DNA from: Candidatus Coprenecus stercorigallinarum
GTDB lineage: Bacteria > Bacteroidota > Bacteroidia > Bacteroidales > UBA932
Length of the DNA: 64,000 bases
Reading direction: 5' to 3'
Assembly: GCA_018711305.1 (NCBI GenBank)
Contig: DVIL01000038.1
Location: 1 to 64,000, forward strand
Shown: one piece after another, positions 7,113-15,160 of the stretch
How the letters are laid out: the number at the start of each line of letters is the position of its first letter
Numbering within the stretch: position 1 is the first letter of the stretch
Made by a program: the position numbers and the translations under genes
The notes under the pieces: model-generated
What the model was told of the DNA's origin: nothing
What the model saw: only the letters and a program-made list of their open reading frames with translations
Database searches by the model: none

Positions 7113-8117
7113 TTATTGCCATTTGAAAGAATAAATTATCGACTCCACCTGCCTCAGGTATTTCCTCTTGTCGTACTTGGGCGCATATACAAAGGCATTT
7201 AGGATGATTATATTCTCCCTGTTGCGGTCGGGGAAGATGTGGCATACGAAAGGACCTCCCATGTAGTCGTTCTCCACTTCCCACAGCCCGCGCATCTCTA
7301 CCATCGTCATTCCGTTGTATTTTAAGGTGTTGAAGCCGGGGTCTATGACTTTGTTGAAGGTCATATAGCTGTTTTCCCTCATGCCGGGGACATTTGCCTG
7401 CCAGAGGTCATGCAGTTTCTGTTTCAGGTATGCCGGAGAGAGCTGGGCGGTATCGGTGTAGGGGAACTTGAAGATGAGTATTCCCTGATTGACATAGGTG
7501 GTCTCCTGGGATATCCACATGAATTCCGGCGTGTTTTTCTTCATTGTGAATCCGCGGGGGAAGTAGGGTGAGCCTCCGATGTTTTTTGTTACGGCCAAGC
7601 GGACATCCCTGTCCTCGTACTTGGTGGAGTTGGCTATCAGGCGGTCTCTCTCGGCCTGCTCTATGGAGTTGATGATGAGCTCCCTGTTGTTGTCGATAAG
7701 CTCTCCGGCCTCCTCGGGGGTGGTTGCGGATACGGTCACGATTATCTGCGGCTTGGCCCAGGCATCGGCGCTGAGCCTTACTCCTGTGGTGTCGATCTCA
7801 GGGGATACATTGACGATGACTATGTTGCGGTGCATGAGGTAGCTGCCGGTAAATCCGCCGGGAGTGGCGTTGAAAAGCTTGAATACCGGTTCTCTCTGGG
7901 GCAGGAACGGATATTCTCCGGCGAGGATTTCCCTGAGTTTGGAGCCCAGTTCCCCCTCCCAGTATCCTTTGTTGATGACCACGAGCACCTCCCCTGCATT
8001 GCCGGTGATGCTTGGCAGGTATTTCGTGCGGTCTTTCGGCTCCTTGTTGCCGCATGCTGACAGCATGGACCCTATTATCAGCATAAGAGCTGCGAGTTTC
8101 AGTATACTTTTTCTCAT
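7113..8117 (-). CDS. DUF4837 family lipoprotein
   Basis: This 334-residue protein has an N-terminal lipoprotein signal with lipobox LSAC and lipid-attachment Cys22, so it is anchored in the envelope. The rest resembles the Bacteroidetes-restricted DUF4837 family, including the NAGEVLVVINKGYWEG segment after the lipobox and a long mixed alpha/beta body. No catalytic motif is visible and the function is unknown. It is the last gene of the leftward run M23 peptidase-dxr-rseP-DUF4837, 26 bases after rseP. That position suggests a role in envelope maintenance, but this is inference from neighbourhood only. It ends in TAA close to the tRNA-Glu(CUC) promoter. Confidence 0.8.
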   Translation of the reverse strand: MRKSILKLAALMLIIGSMLSACGNKEPKDRTKYLPSITGNAGEVLVVINKGYWEGELGSKLREILAGEYPFLPQREPVFKLFNATPGGFTGSYLMHRNIVIVNVSPEIDTTGVRLSADAWAKPQIIVTVSATTPEEAGELIDNNRELIINSIEQAERDRLIANSTKYEDRDVRLAVTKNIGGSPYFPRGFTMKKNTPEFMWISQETTYVNQGILIFKFPYTDTAQLSPAYLKQKLHDLWQANVPGMRENSYMTFNKVIDPGFNTLKYNGMTMVEMRGLWEVENDYMGGPFVCHIFPDRNRENIIILNAFVYAPKYDKRKYLRQVESIIYSFKWQ

Positions 8118-8143
8118 AGTCGGTATATTTAAAATTTACATTT

Positions 8144-9463
8144 CTATCTTATCAGTCTCATGATGTCGTTTCCGAATGCCAGAATCATGATCAGCAGCAG
8201 AAGCAGCATGCCTATCATCTGCGCCACTTCCATGAAGCGGTCGGACGGCTTGCGGCCGGTGATCATCTCGTACAGCAGGAACAGGATGTGACCTCCGTCA
8301 AGTGCGGGTATGGGCAGCAGGTTCATTACGGCAAGCATGATTGACAGCAGGGCCGTGATGTTCCAGAATATCTGCCAGTCCCAGCTCGAAGGGAAGATGC
8401 TTCCTATGGCAATGAAGCTTCCGACTGACTTGTATGCTTCGGTCTGGGGGGAGAATATAAGCCCGAGTTCCTTGATATAGTGCCCGATGTTGTTGAATGT
8501 CATCATAAATCCGGCAGGAATCGCCTCAAGCAGGTTGTATTCTCTCCTTGTGACGTTGATGCCGGAAGCATCTCTCTGCAGGAGGACTTCGATCCGTCCG
8601 TCCTGACCTACCTGTACCGGAACTGATACGGTGTCGTTCCCGCGCAGGAGGCGCAGGTCTACCGTCCGCCCGGCATTGTCTGCAAGCACATTCTGCAGGT
8701 CCTGATAGTAGGTCACGGGGCGGCCCGATACGCTGAGGAACCTGTCTCCGGTGCGCAGGTCCGCACCGGCATTGATAGAGGTGTCGGGCAGGCCTCCTAC
8801 GAGTATGGGCAGGCGTATGCCGATCATGCCGGGAGTGTTGAGCATGGCCGGCATGTATTCAGGGTCGATTGCCACATCCACCGTGTCGTCTCCGCGCAGT
8901 ACCGTCACCCGCTCCACCTGGTCGCGGAGCATGTCCACGTGCAGGTCGGCGAAATTGTCCGGTGCAGGCTTCCCGTCGAAGGCGATGATGCGGTCACCGT
9001 CGCGGAAACCGATCTCTCTGGCCAGGGGGCTGGTTTCAATGCCATAGACGGCATCGGCGGTACGGATATACTGTTCTCCCCATGTGAACAGGATGGCGAT
9101 GTATATGATGATGGCCAGAATTACGTTCATCAGGACTCCTCCGGCCATGACGATGAGTCTCTGCCATGCCGGACGCGAACGGAACTCCCATGGCTGGGGC
9201 GGCTTTTTCATGGCCTCGGTATCCATCGACTCGTCGATCATGCCGGATATCTTGCAGAAGCCTCCGAGAGGTATGCAGCCGATTCCGAACTCGGTGTCGC
9301 TGCCCTTGGGCTTGAATTTGAAAATGGCGGGAGGGAAGAAAAGATAGAATTTCTCCACTCTTATCCTGAATATCCTCGCCGTGATATAATGTCCGAATTC
9401 GTGTACTAAAACCAGCAGGGACAGGGACAGAATTACCTGTATGATTTTAAGCAGTACGTCCAT
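8144..9463 (-). CDS. rseP: Site-2 protease family zinc metalloprotease RseP
   Basis: This 439-residue intramembrane protease has the zinc motif HEFGH at residues 21-25 in the first membrane helix. A PDZ-containing periplasmic region occupies the middle, with two DGD/TGDR-type ligand loops suggesting tandem PDZ domains. The LDG motif (NLLPIPALDGGH) lies near the C-terminal helices. The family cuts membrane-bound anti-sigma factors or leftover signal peptides. No anti-sigma substrate is encoded in this window. It abuts dxr exactly (dxr ends at 9464), the common Bacteroidetes order. The length agrees with the family. Confidence 0.96.
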   Translation of the reverse strand: MDVLLKIIQVILSLSLLVLVHEFGHYITARIFRIRVEKFYLFFPPAIFKFKPKGSDTEFGIGCIPLGGFCKISGMIDESMDTEAMKKPPQPWEFRSRPAWQRLIVMAGGVLMNVILAIIIYIAILFTWGEQYIRTADAVYGIETSPLAREIGFRDGDRIIAFDGKPAPDNFADLHVDMLRDQVERVTVLRGDDTVDVAIDPEYMPAMLNTPGMIGIRLPILVGGLPDTSINAGADLRTGDRFLSVSGRPVTYYQDLQNVLADNAGRTVDLRLLRGNDTVSVPVQVGQDGRIEVLLQRDASGINVTRREYNLLEAIPAGFMMTFNNIGHYIKELGLIFSPQTEAYKSVGSFIAIGSIFPSSWDWQIFWNITALLSIMLAVMNLLPIPALDGGHILFLLYEMITGRKPSDRFMEVAQMIGMLLLLLIMILAFGNDIMRLIR

Positions 9464-10624
9464 CTATCTTCTGGCAATTAGGTTGGAGGCGAATTCGCGG
9501 GTAGACTTGTCAGTGTCCAGGATGGCGTTGAGGTCCGGATCCTTGATGAAGGAACACTTTTCTATCGAGCGGGAAATCACTGCCGGGATATCAGTAAAGC
9601 GGATCTGCTCGTTGAGGAATGCCTCTACGGCGATCTCGTTGGCTGCATTCATGGCACAGGGTATGTTGCCGCCTTTCTTTATGGCTTCCAGGGCTATGCC
9701 GAGACAGGGGAACTTGGTCAGGTCCGGTTCGGAGAATGTGAAGCCTCCCAGTCTGTAGAAATCCAGTCTGGGTATATCCAGCGGCAGGCGGTCAGGATAG
9801 GTGAGGGCATACTGTATGGGCAGCCTCATGTCGGGAGTGCTCATCTGTGCAATCACAGAGCCGTCCTGGAATGAAACCATGCTGTGGATGACCGACTGGG
9901 GATGTATGACGATAGTAATCTGCGAGGGGTCCACTCCGAAAAGCCAGCAGGCTTCTATGACCTCGAACCCTTTGTTCATCAGCGTGGAGGAATCGACCGA
10001 GATCTTCCTTCCCATTTTCCATCTGGGGTGGTTCACCGCTTCGGAGGCGGTAACTGAACTGAGCTCGGAAGCGGGGGTCCTCAGGAAAGGTCCGCCGGAT
10101 GCGGTGAGAAATATCCTCTCTATCGGGGAATGTTCCCCCTGCAGTGCCTGGAAAATGGCGGAATGTTCCGAATCCACAGGCAGGACGGCGGAGTTGTGTT
10201 CCCTGGCAGTCTGCATTACTATTTTGCCTGCAGCCACCAGCGGCTCCTTATTGGCTATGGCCACGGCCTTGCCGGAGCGAAGGGCGGCCAGTGTCGGTTC
10301 AAGGCCGCAGAAACCCACCATGGCAGACAGCACCAGGTCTATATTTTCGCTTGTAGCCATGGCGTCTATGATCGAATCCATGCCGGCAAATACATTGATG
10401 CCGTGAGGGGTCAGGGCTTCGTTCACTTCCTGGTACAGGTCCTTGTTGGCGATGATGACGCAGGCTGCATTGAATTCGATGGCCTGCTGGATGAGCAGGA
10501 GGCTGTTGTTGGCCGCAGTCAGCAGCTGTATGTCGAATAGCTCCCTGTGTTCCCTTACCACGGAGAGAGCCTGTACTCCGATGGATCCGGTAGATCCGAG
10601 TATTGCCAGTCTTCTTTTGTCCAT
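9464..10624 (-). CDS. dxr: 1-deoxy-D-xylulose 5-phosphate reductoisomerase
   Basis: This 386-residue enzyme converts DXP to 2-C-methylerythritol 4-phosphate with NADPH, the committed step of the MEP isoprenoid pathway. The NADPH loop GSTGSIG is at residues 10-16. The metal- and substrate-binding segments DSEHSAIFQ and MNKGFEVIEA are present, and the C-terminal helical domain is full length. The products feed undecaprenyl phosphate and the menaquinone side chain (menA is at 25.7 kb). It sits 22 bases after the M23 peptidase gene and directly abuts rseP. Confidence 0.97.
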   Translation of the reverse strand: MDKRRLAILGSTGSIGVQALSVVREHRELFDIQLLTAANNSLLLIQQAIEFNAACVIIANKDLYQEVNEALTPHGINVFAGMDSIIDAMATSENIDLVLSAMVGFCGLEPTLAALRSGKAVAIANKEPLVAAGKIVMQTAREHNSAVLPVDSEHSAIFQALQGEHSPIERIFLTASGGPFLRTPASELSSVTASEAVNHPRWKMGRKISVDSSTLMNKGFEVIEACWLFGVDPSQITIVIHPQSVIHSMVSFQDGSVIAQMSTPDMRLPIQYALTYPDRLPLDIPRLDFYRLGGFTFSEPDLTKFPCLGIALEAIKKGGNIPCAMNAANEIAVEAFLNEQIRFTDIPAVISRSIEKCSFIKDPDLNAILDTDKSTREFASNLIARR

Positions 10625-10646
10625 TATCGTGTTTTTTTGTATTCAG

Positions 10647-11507
10647 TTAAAAATTGATGTAGAGGGAAGGGTCTATCGGCTCCCCGTTGTGCCACAACTC
10701 GAAGTGCAGGTGAGGGCCGGTGCTGATGCTGCCTGCATCCCCTGCCAGGGAGATGGTCGTCCCGGCGCTTACGCGGTCTCCGACTTTCTTGAGCAGTCTG
10801 GTGTTGTGCTTGTATATGGATACCAGATCGTTGCTGTGCTGGATGTGGATGCAGTAGCCGGTATCGTCACTCCAATAGGCAGCAATAACCGTACCGTCCA
10901 GGACTGAGCATACGGCCGAATTGTTCTGGACTGCAATATCCACGAACGGGTGCCCTTTGGCAGGGCTGTAGGACTCCGTGACCACGCCCTTTACGGGAGG
11001 GAAGAAGAGCATGCCTTCAAGCTGCGGCTCGGATCCGGAGGGACGCAGGCTGTATTTTTCTATTGAGTCGATCTTCTCCCTGAGTATGGAGTCCGCATCG
11101 TGACCGGCATCTTCTGTACTTGCCTCCGCTTTCCCTACACTGCTTTTGGCCAGCAGACTGTCGAGGGGAAACGGCTTCTCTCCGGCGATGATGCGGCTGA
11201 TGTTGGTCAGCTGCAGGGTCATGATGCGCATGCGGGTCTCGAGGGAGTCGACCATGGCTGCGTTCTCGACGGCTTCGCGCTGGGTCGAGTAGGAGGGGTA
11301 TCCGGGAAGGATCCGTTTGATCGGGGTGAACGCCACCAGACAGAAAGTGATGATGCAGATGAGGGCGATGCATCCGACGACTGCGAATACCGCCGCGTGT
11401 TTTGTCCCGCGGATGACAAAACGGAAGTCATGGGTGTCGTCGTCGAGCACGGCGAACAGGTATTTCCTGTCAGGCTGTTTTTTTGTCTCTTTATTTTTTT
11501 CGGACAT
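10647..11507 (-). CDS. M23 family metallopeptidase (LytM domain), membrane anchored
   Basis: In this 286-residue protein a basic cytoplasmic N-terminus is followed by one membrane helix (about residues 33-55, VVGCIALICIITFCLVAF). A periplasmic linker with helical character leads to a C-terminal LytM domain. The zinc ligands look intact: HPFVD (His and Asp four apart) and GPHLHF (HxH), with an additional catalytic-type His in SIYKHN. It probably cuts peptidoglycan cross-links or peptide stems. As first gene of the run into dxr, rseP and DUF4837 it fits envelope growth. It is divergent from ruvX with only 22 bases between starts. Confidence 0.9.
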   Translation of the reverse strand: MSEKNKETKKQPDRKYLFAVLDDDTHDFRFVIRGTKHAAVFAVVGCIALICIITFCLVAFTPIKRILPGYPSYSTQREAVENAAMVDSLETRMRIMTLQLTNISRIIAGEKPFPLDSLLAKSSVGKAEASTEDAGHDADSILREKIDSIEKYSLRPSGSEPQLEGMLFFPPVKGVVTESYSPAKGHPFVDIAVQNNSAVCSVLDGTVIAAYWSDDTGYCIHIQHSNDLVSIYKHNTRLLKKVGDRVSAGTTISLAGDAGSISTGPHLHFELWHNGEPIDPSLYINF

Positions 11508-11517
11508 ACTTATTGAC

Positions 11518-11525
11518 TACATTTG
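11518..11525 (+). promoter_or_regulatory. -7 element TACATTTG for ruvX-def
   Basis: TACATTTG matches TAnnTTTG and ends four bases before the ruvX ATG, so transcription is predicted to begin at or inside the start codon region. Confidence 0.45.
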
Positions 11526-11529
11526 CAGG

Positions 11530-11943
11530 ATGAACCGGATCATAGGTATAGACTACGGCAAAAAGCGGACAGGACTTGCGGTCTCGGATCCGCTGGGAAT
11601 GTTCGCGTCCCCCCTGGACACAGTTCCACCTGCAAAGATAATCGAATATCTCGAAAATTATGCAGCGAGGGAGGGCATATCGCTGTTCGTGGTGGGCTAT
11701 CCCATGAATCTTGACAATACTCCGTCGGAGGCGGCAAGGTATGTGGACGAGTTCCTTGCCAGACTCAGGAAACATTTTCCGGATATTCCGGTAGTGCTTG
11801 AGGACGAGCGCTTTACCTCGGTGTTGGCGCATAGGGCGATGATTGACGGAGGAATGAAGAAGATGGACAGGAGAGACAAGTCGGTGGTGGATAGGATAAG
11901 TGCCGCCATAATTCTCCAGTCATATCTGGACAGAAATAATTAA
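11530..11943 (+). CDS. ruvX: RuvX/YqgF family putative pre-16S rRNA nuclease
   Basis: The protein has 137 residues from the ATG at 11530. Longer in-frame starts would run into the divergent M23 gene and lack homology-like sequence. The RNase H-like fold is shown by GIDYGKKRTG (residues 6-15), by the central segment LEDERFTS with its acidic Glu, and by the final acidic pattern near DRRDKSVVDRISA. The family (YqgF) trims the 5' end of 16S rRNA precursors and is also called a Holliday junction resolvase-like protein. It precedes def by 12 bases and probably forms one unit with def and the phosphohexomutase. Confidence 0.93.
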   Translation: MNRIIGIDYGKKRTGLAVSDPLGMFASPLDTVPPAKIIEYLENYAAREGISLFVVGYPMNLDNTPSEAARYVDEFLARLRKHFPDIPVVLEDERFTSVLAHRAMIDGGMKKMDRRDKSVVDRISAAIILQSYLDRNN

Positions 11944-11955
11944 AAAAAAGAAGAT

Positions 11956-12519
11956 ATGGTTTTACCTATTTATGTGTACGGCTCGGAGGTTCTGCGTGCA
12001 GTCGCCGGGGATGTGGATGTGGAGAACGCGGACAAGGAGGAGCTTCGCAAGTACATAGACGACATGTTCGAGACAATGAAACACGCTGACGGCGTGGGAC
12101 TGGCAGCCCCCCAGGTAGGGGACAGCCGCAGGATTTTAGTAGTGGACGGCAATGATATAGCGGATGTCTATCCGTATCTCAAGGGGTTCCGCCGGGCGAT
12201 GATCAATCCGGAGGTGCTTGAGGAAAGCGAGGAGACCGCCGATTACAGCGAGGGCTGCCTCAGTGTACCTGACATTCACTGCAATGTGGTGCGTCCCAAG
12301 AAGATCAAGGTGCGCTACTATGATGCGGACCTGAATGTGGTGGAAGAGGAACTGGACGAGTTTGCCTGCCGTATGGTCCAGCACGAGATGGACCATCTGG
12401 ACGGTCATCTCTTCGTGGACAGGGTGGCGCCCATCCGCCGCAAGATGATAGCTGCCAAGCTGCACAACATAGCCAAGGGCAAGGCCCGCACCGCATACAA
12501 AACCAAACTCGAAAAATAA
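11956..12519 (+). CDS. def: Peptide deformylase
   Basis: This 187-residue metal enzyme removes the formyl group from the initiator methionine of nascent proteins. All three family motifs are intact: GVGLAAPQVG (residues 46-55), EGCLSVP with metal ligand Cys101, and QHEMDH with ligands His143 and His147 and catalytic Glu144. It lies between ruvX (12 bases) and the phosphohexomutase gene (one base), so cotranscription is very likely. It ends in TAA. Confidence 0.97.
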   Translation: MVLPIYVYGSEVLRAVAGDVDVENADKEELRKYIDDMFETMKHADGVGLAAPQVGDSRRILVVDGNDIADVYPYLKGFRRAMINPEVLEESEETADYSEGCLSVPDIHCNVVRPKKIKVRYYDADLNVVEEELDEFACRMVQHEMDHLDGHLFVDRVAPIRRKMIAAKLHNIAKGKARTAYKTKLEK

Positions 12520-12520
12520 A

Positions 12521-13924
12521 ATGGGAGCATTTCATGCATACGACATCCGCGGACGCTGGAACGTGGACTTTGACCGCAATACTGTCTACAAGGTGGGATA
12601 TTTCCTTCCGGAACTTCTCGGCTGCCGTAAAGTGGCGGTAGGAAGGGACATGCGCCTGTCATCTCCAGAGGTGCACGGGGCCCTGCTGCAGGGACTGACC
12701 GATGCCGGGGCGGATGTGTACGATCTCGGCCAGGCCACCACTCCCTACGTCTACTATGCGACGGCAGCCAAGGGCTTCATGGCCTCAGTGCAGATAACCG
12801 CCTCGCATAACCCGAAGGATGACAATGGACTGAAGGTCTCCCGGGAAAATGCCCTGCCCGTGGGATACGATGCGGGCCTGGGTACTATCGAAAAATGGAT
12901 TAAGGAGGGACGTCCGTGTATTCCGGTGGACGAAGCTTCCCGCGGGAAGGTGATTCGGCTCGATCTGCGGGAGGAGTATCTGGCCTTCCAGAGGCGCTAT
13001 GTCGGAGACTGTTCCGGTCTGAAGATATGCGCGGACCTCTCCAACGGCATGTCGGCCCTGTTCGTCAAGGACCTCCTGCCCTCATCGGTGGAGTATATCT
13101 GCGACATTCCGGACGGTTCTTTCCCGAACCATGAGCCCAATCCTCTGGTGCTGGAGAATACCGCCATGCTCCGGGAGCATGTCAAGTCACACGGCTGCGA
13201 CATCGGTGTCATCTACGACGGGGATGCGGACCGGGTGATGTTCGTGGACGAGCGGGGAGAGTTCATATCGCCGGACCTGATGATAGCCCTGATGGGACAT
13301 TTCTTCATGGAAGGAGTCGGCACCAGTCCTGCTGCCCGGGAGAGAGCTGCCCTGAAGGCTGCCGGGAAGATTTCCGGAGTGCGGGCCCTGCAGGATATCC
13401 GCAGTTCCAAGGCGGTAGGGGAGTACCTCTCGCCGATGGGCGTGGAGATGAACACGTGGCGGGTAGGCCGGGCATATGCGGCTCCCAGGCTCAGGGAGAT
13501 AGACGGCCTTTTCGGAGGCGAATTGGCCGGACATTACTATTTCAAGGATTTCTTTTATTCGGACAGCGGTATCATGGCCTCACTCATCATCCTGGACATC
13601 GTAGCGGAGATGAAGCGCCGGGGCCGCAGCCTGTCGCAGCTCATCGCCGGCATATCGAAGTACTGCAATTCCGGGGAGATCAACTTCCGGGTGGCCGACA
13701 AGCCCGCTGCGATGAAAGCAGTGGTGGAGCATTTCACCTCGCAGGAGACTCCTGAAAGGACAATGGACTTCGACGGCTACCGCCTGGAGTTCCCGCAGTG
13801 GTGGTTCAATATCCGCCCCTCCAATACGGAACCTTACCTCCGCTTCATCTGCGAGGCCTCGTCACCGGACCTGCTGGAGGTCAAGGTCGCGCAGGCCAGG
13901 GAAATCATAAAGCGTTTCGAGTAG
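12521..13924 (+). CDS. Phosphomannomutase/phosphoglucomutase family enzyme
   Basis: This 467-residue alpha-D-phosphohexomutase has the phosphoserine loop TASHNPKDDNG with active Ser95. The Mg-binding loop DGDADR is at residues 233-238, a sugar-binding loop GGELAGHYYFKD lies around 337, and the phosphate-binding loop RPSNTEPYLR is near the C-terminus. These are the four expected elements of a PMM/PGM (ManB/AlgC-type) enzyme that interconverts hexose 1- and 6-phosphates for glycan precursors. Sequence reading alone does not separate mannose from glucose preference. The start lies one base after the def stop. It converges on rimM with a nine-base gap and no obvious terminator. Confidence 0.93.
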   Translation: MGAFHAYDIRGRWNVDFDRNTVYKVGYFLPELLGCRKVAVGRDMRLSSPEVHGALLQGLTDAGADVYDLGQATTPYVYYATAAKGFMASVQITASHNPKDDNGLKVSRENALPVGYDAGLGTIEKWIKEGRPCIPVDEASRGKVIRLDLREEYLAFQRRYVGDCSGLKICADLSNGMSALFVKDLLPSSVEYICDIPDGSFPNHEPNPLVLENTAMLREHVKSHGCDIGVIYDGDADRVMFVDERGEFISPDLMIALMGHFFMEGVGTSPAARERAALKAAGKISGVRALQDIRSSKAVGEYLSPMGVEMNTWRVGRAYAAPRLREIDGLFGGELAGHYYFKDFFYSDSGIMASLIILDIVAEMKRRGRSLSQLIAGISKYCNSGEINFRVADKPAAMKAVVEHFTSQETPERTMDFDGYRLEFPQWWFNIRPSNTEPYLRFICEASSPDLLEVKVAQAREIIKRFE

Positions 13925-13933
13925 CACGGAAGT

Positions 13934-14473
13934 TTACAGCAGACCTTCACTGATGTTCATGGTGAGGGTCTTTTTTTCGATATCGATGTCTAAGAGCAGG
14001 TCGTCGTGGAAAGGAACGAGGGCGCCTGAGCCGGAGAGCCCGATGCAGATGTTGCCGGAGAAGTCCAGGATGTCCTCTATGGTGCCGGCGTTGTGCCCGT
14101 TCTGGTCGAGGAGTGTGAAGCCGATGAGGTCCTCGAGGGTGAGGCCGTCTTCGGTCAGGGGATGGGTGTCCGCATCGGAAAGTTCCGGATAATTTGCGGG
14201 ATCGATATAGACTTCCTTGCCTGATGCCTCCTCTGCATCGGCAATGGTGTCGATGTCTTCCAGACTAACGATGGCCTTGCGCGGCCCCTTGTTCTGGAGC
14301 GACCGGATAAAAAACGGAACCGGCAGACCGTCATAGAACAGCCATACCGGTTCCTTTTTTTTCAGAATTTCCGACACGCCTTCTGCGAAGGCCATCATCA
14401 TCTCTCCCTCTGTTCCGTAGGACTTGACTATCCTGCCGGCCTGGATCAATGTGTCTCTGGTCGGAAATATCAT
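13934..14473 (-). CDS. rimM: Ribosome maturation factor RimM
   Basis: This 179-residue protein has an N-terminal RimM beta-barrel (about residues 8-90, with AGRIVKSYGTEGEMMM) and a C-terminal PRC-barrel-like domain that includes TLEDLIGFTLLDQNG and ends in acidic DLLLDID. It assists late maturation of the 30S head around S19. It follows rpsP by four bases on the same strand, a common pairing of S16 and RimM. Acidic residues are unusually frequent, but this is normal for the family in Bacteroidetes. Confidence 0.94.
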   Translation of the reverse strand: MIFPTRDTLIQAGRIVKSYGTEGEMMMAFAEGVSEILKKKEPVWLFYDGLPVPFFIRSLQNKGPRKAIVSLEDIDTIADAEEASGKEVYIDPANYPELSDADTHPLTEDGLTLEDLIGFTLLDQNGHNAGTIEDILDFSGNICIGLSGSGALVPFHDDLLLDIDIEKKTLTMNISEGLL

Positions 14474-14477
14474 GCGC

Positions 14478-15044
14478 CTACTCGGCTTTTGCCTCGGTTG
14501 CCTCTGCTTCAGCGTTCTCGGCTGCTGCAGCTGCCTCAGCTTCAGCTTTGGCCTTTGCTTCGGCCTCTGCCTTTGCGGCGGCTTCCTCAGCCTTGCGCTT
14601 GCTGATGGCCTCGGCTCTCTCCTGGTTTACCTTTGCCTCGGCATTGAGACTTTCGCGACGGGCCTCGTTGTCAGACTTCTTGAGGTTCTGCTTCTTGGAC
14701 TCGATCTTGGCGTCTCTCTCTGCTTTCCATGCATTCCATCTCTGGTCGGCCACTTCCTGGCTGATGGCGCCCTTGGCTACTCCGCCGTTGAGGTGCTTCC
14801 TCAGGAGGATTCCCTCGTATGAGAGAATGCGGCGGCAGGTGTCGGTGGGCTGTGCTCCTACGTTGAGCCAGTGGAGGGCTCTCTCGGAGTCGATCCTGAT
14901 GGTTGCGGGGTTGGTGTTGGGGTTGTACATTCCGATCTGCTCGATGTAACGTCCGTCACGGGGAGCGCGGATGTCAGCAACTACGATGTGGTAGAAAGCG
15001 TGGTTCTTCTTACCGTGGCGTGCTAAGCGAATTTTTACTGCCAT
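14478..15044 (-). CDS. rpsP: 30S ribosomal protein S16 with long Ala/Glu/Lys tail
   Basis: This is a 188-residue protein, whereas S16 in most bacteria is 80-90 residues. Residues 1 to about 85 are the S16 domain (start [14 protein letters not shown], then [13 protein letters not shown]). The remaining 100 residues are a charged, low-complexity, predicted helical tail made of Ala, Glu and Lys ([20 protein letters not shown]). Extended S16 tails are known in Bacteroidetes, so this is lineage-typical. It is transcribed with rimM from the promoter at 15109-15116. Confidence 0.95.
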   Translation of the reverse strand: MAVKIRLARHGKKNHAFYHIVVADIRAPRDGRYIEQIGMYNPNTNPATIRIDSERALHWLNVGAQPTDTCRRILSYEGILLRKHLNGGVAKGAISQEVADQRWNAWKAERDAKIESKKQNLKKSDNEARRESLNAEAKVNQERAEAISKRKAEEAAAKAEAEAKAKAEAEAAAAAENAEAEATEAKAE

Positions 15045-15108
15045 GTCTGTAACAGGTTATTAGTGAATTAATAATTAATACCTCCTTATCTTCTCGAGAA
15101 AAGGCCCG

Positions 15109-15116
15109 CAAATTTA
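15109..15116 (-). promoter_or_regulatory. -7 element TAAATTTG for rpsP-rimM
   Basis: On the minus strand TAAATTTG is followed by CGGGCC, with a TTGG-rich segment about 20 bases upstream. The transcript leader would be about 60 bases, the longest in this window for a protein gene. Confidence 0.6.
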
Positions 15117-15160
15117 CATACTTTTTTTGAATTGCCAAGAAATTCCGCAACAATAGGGCA

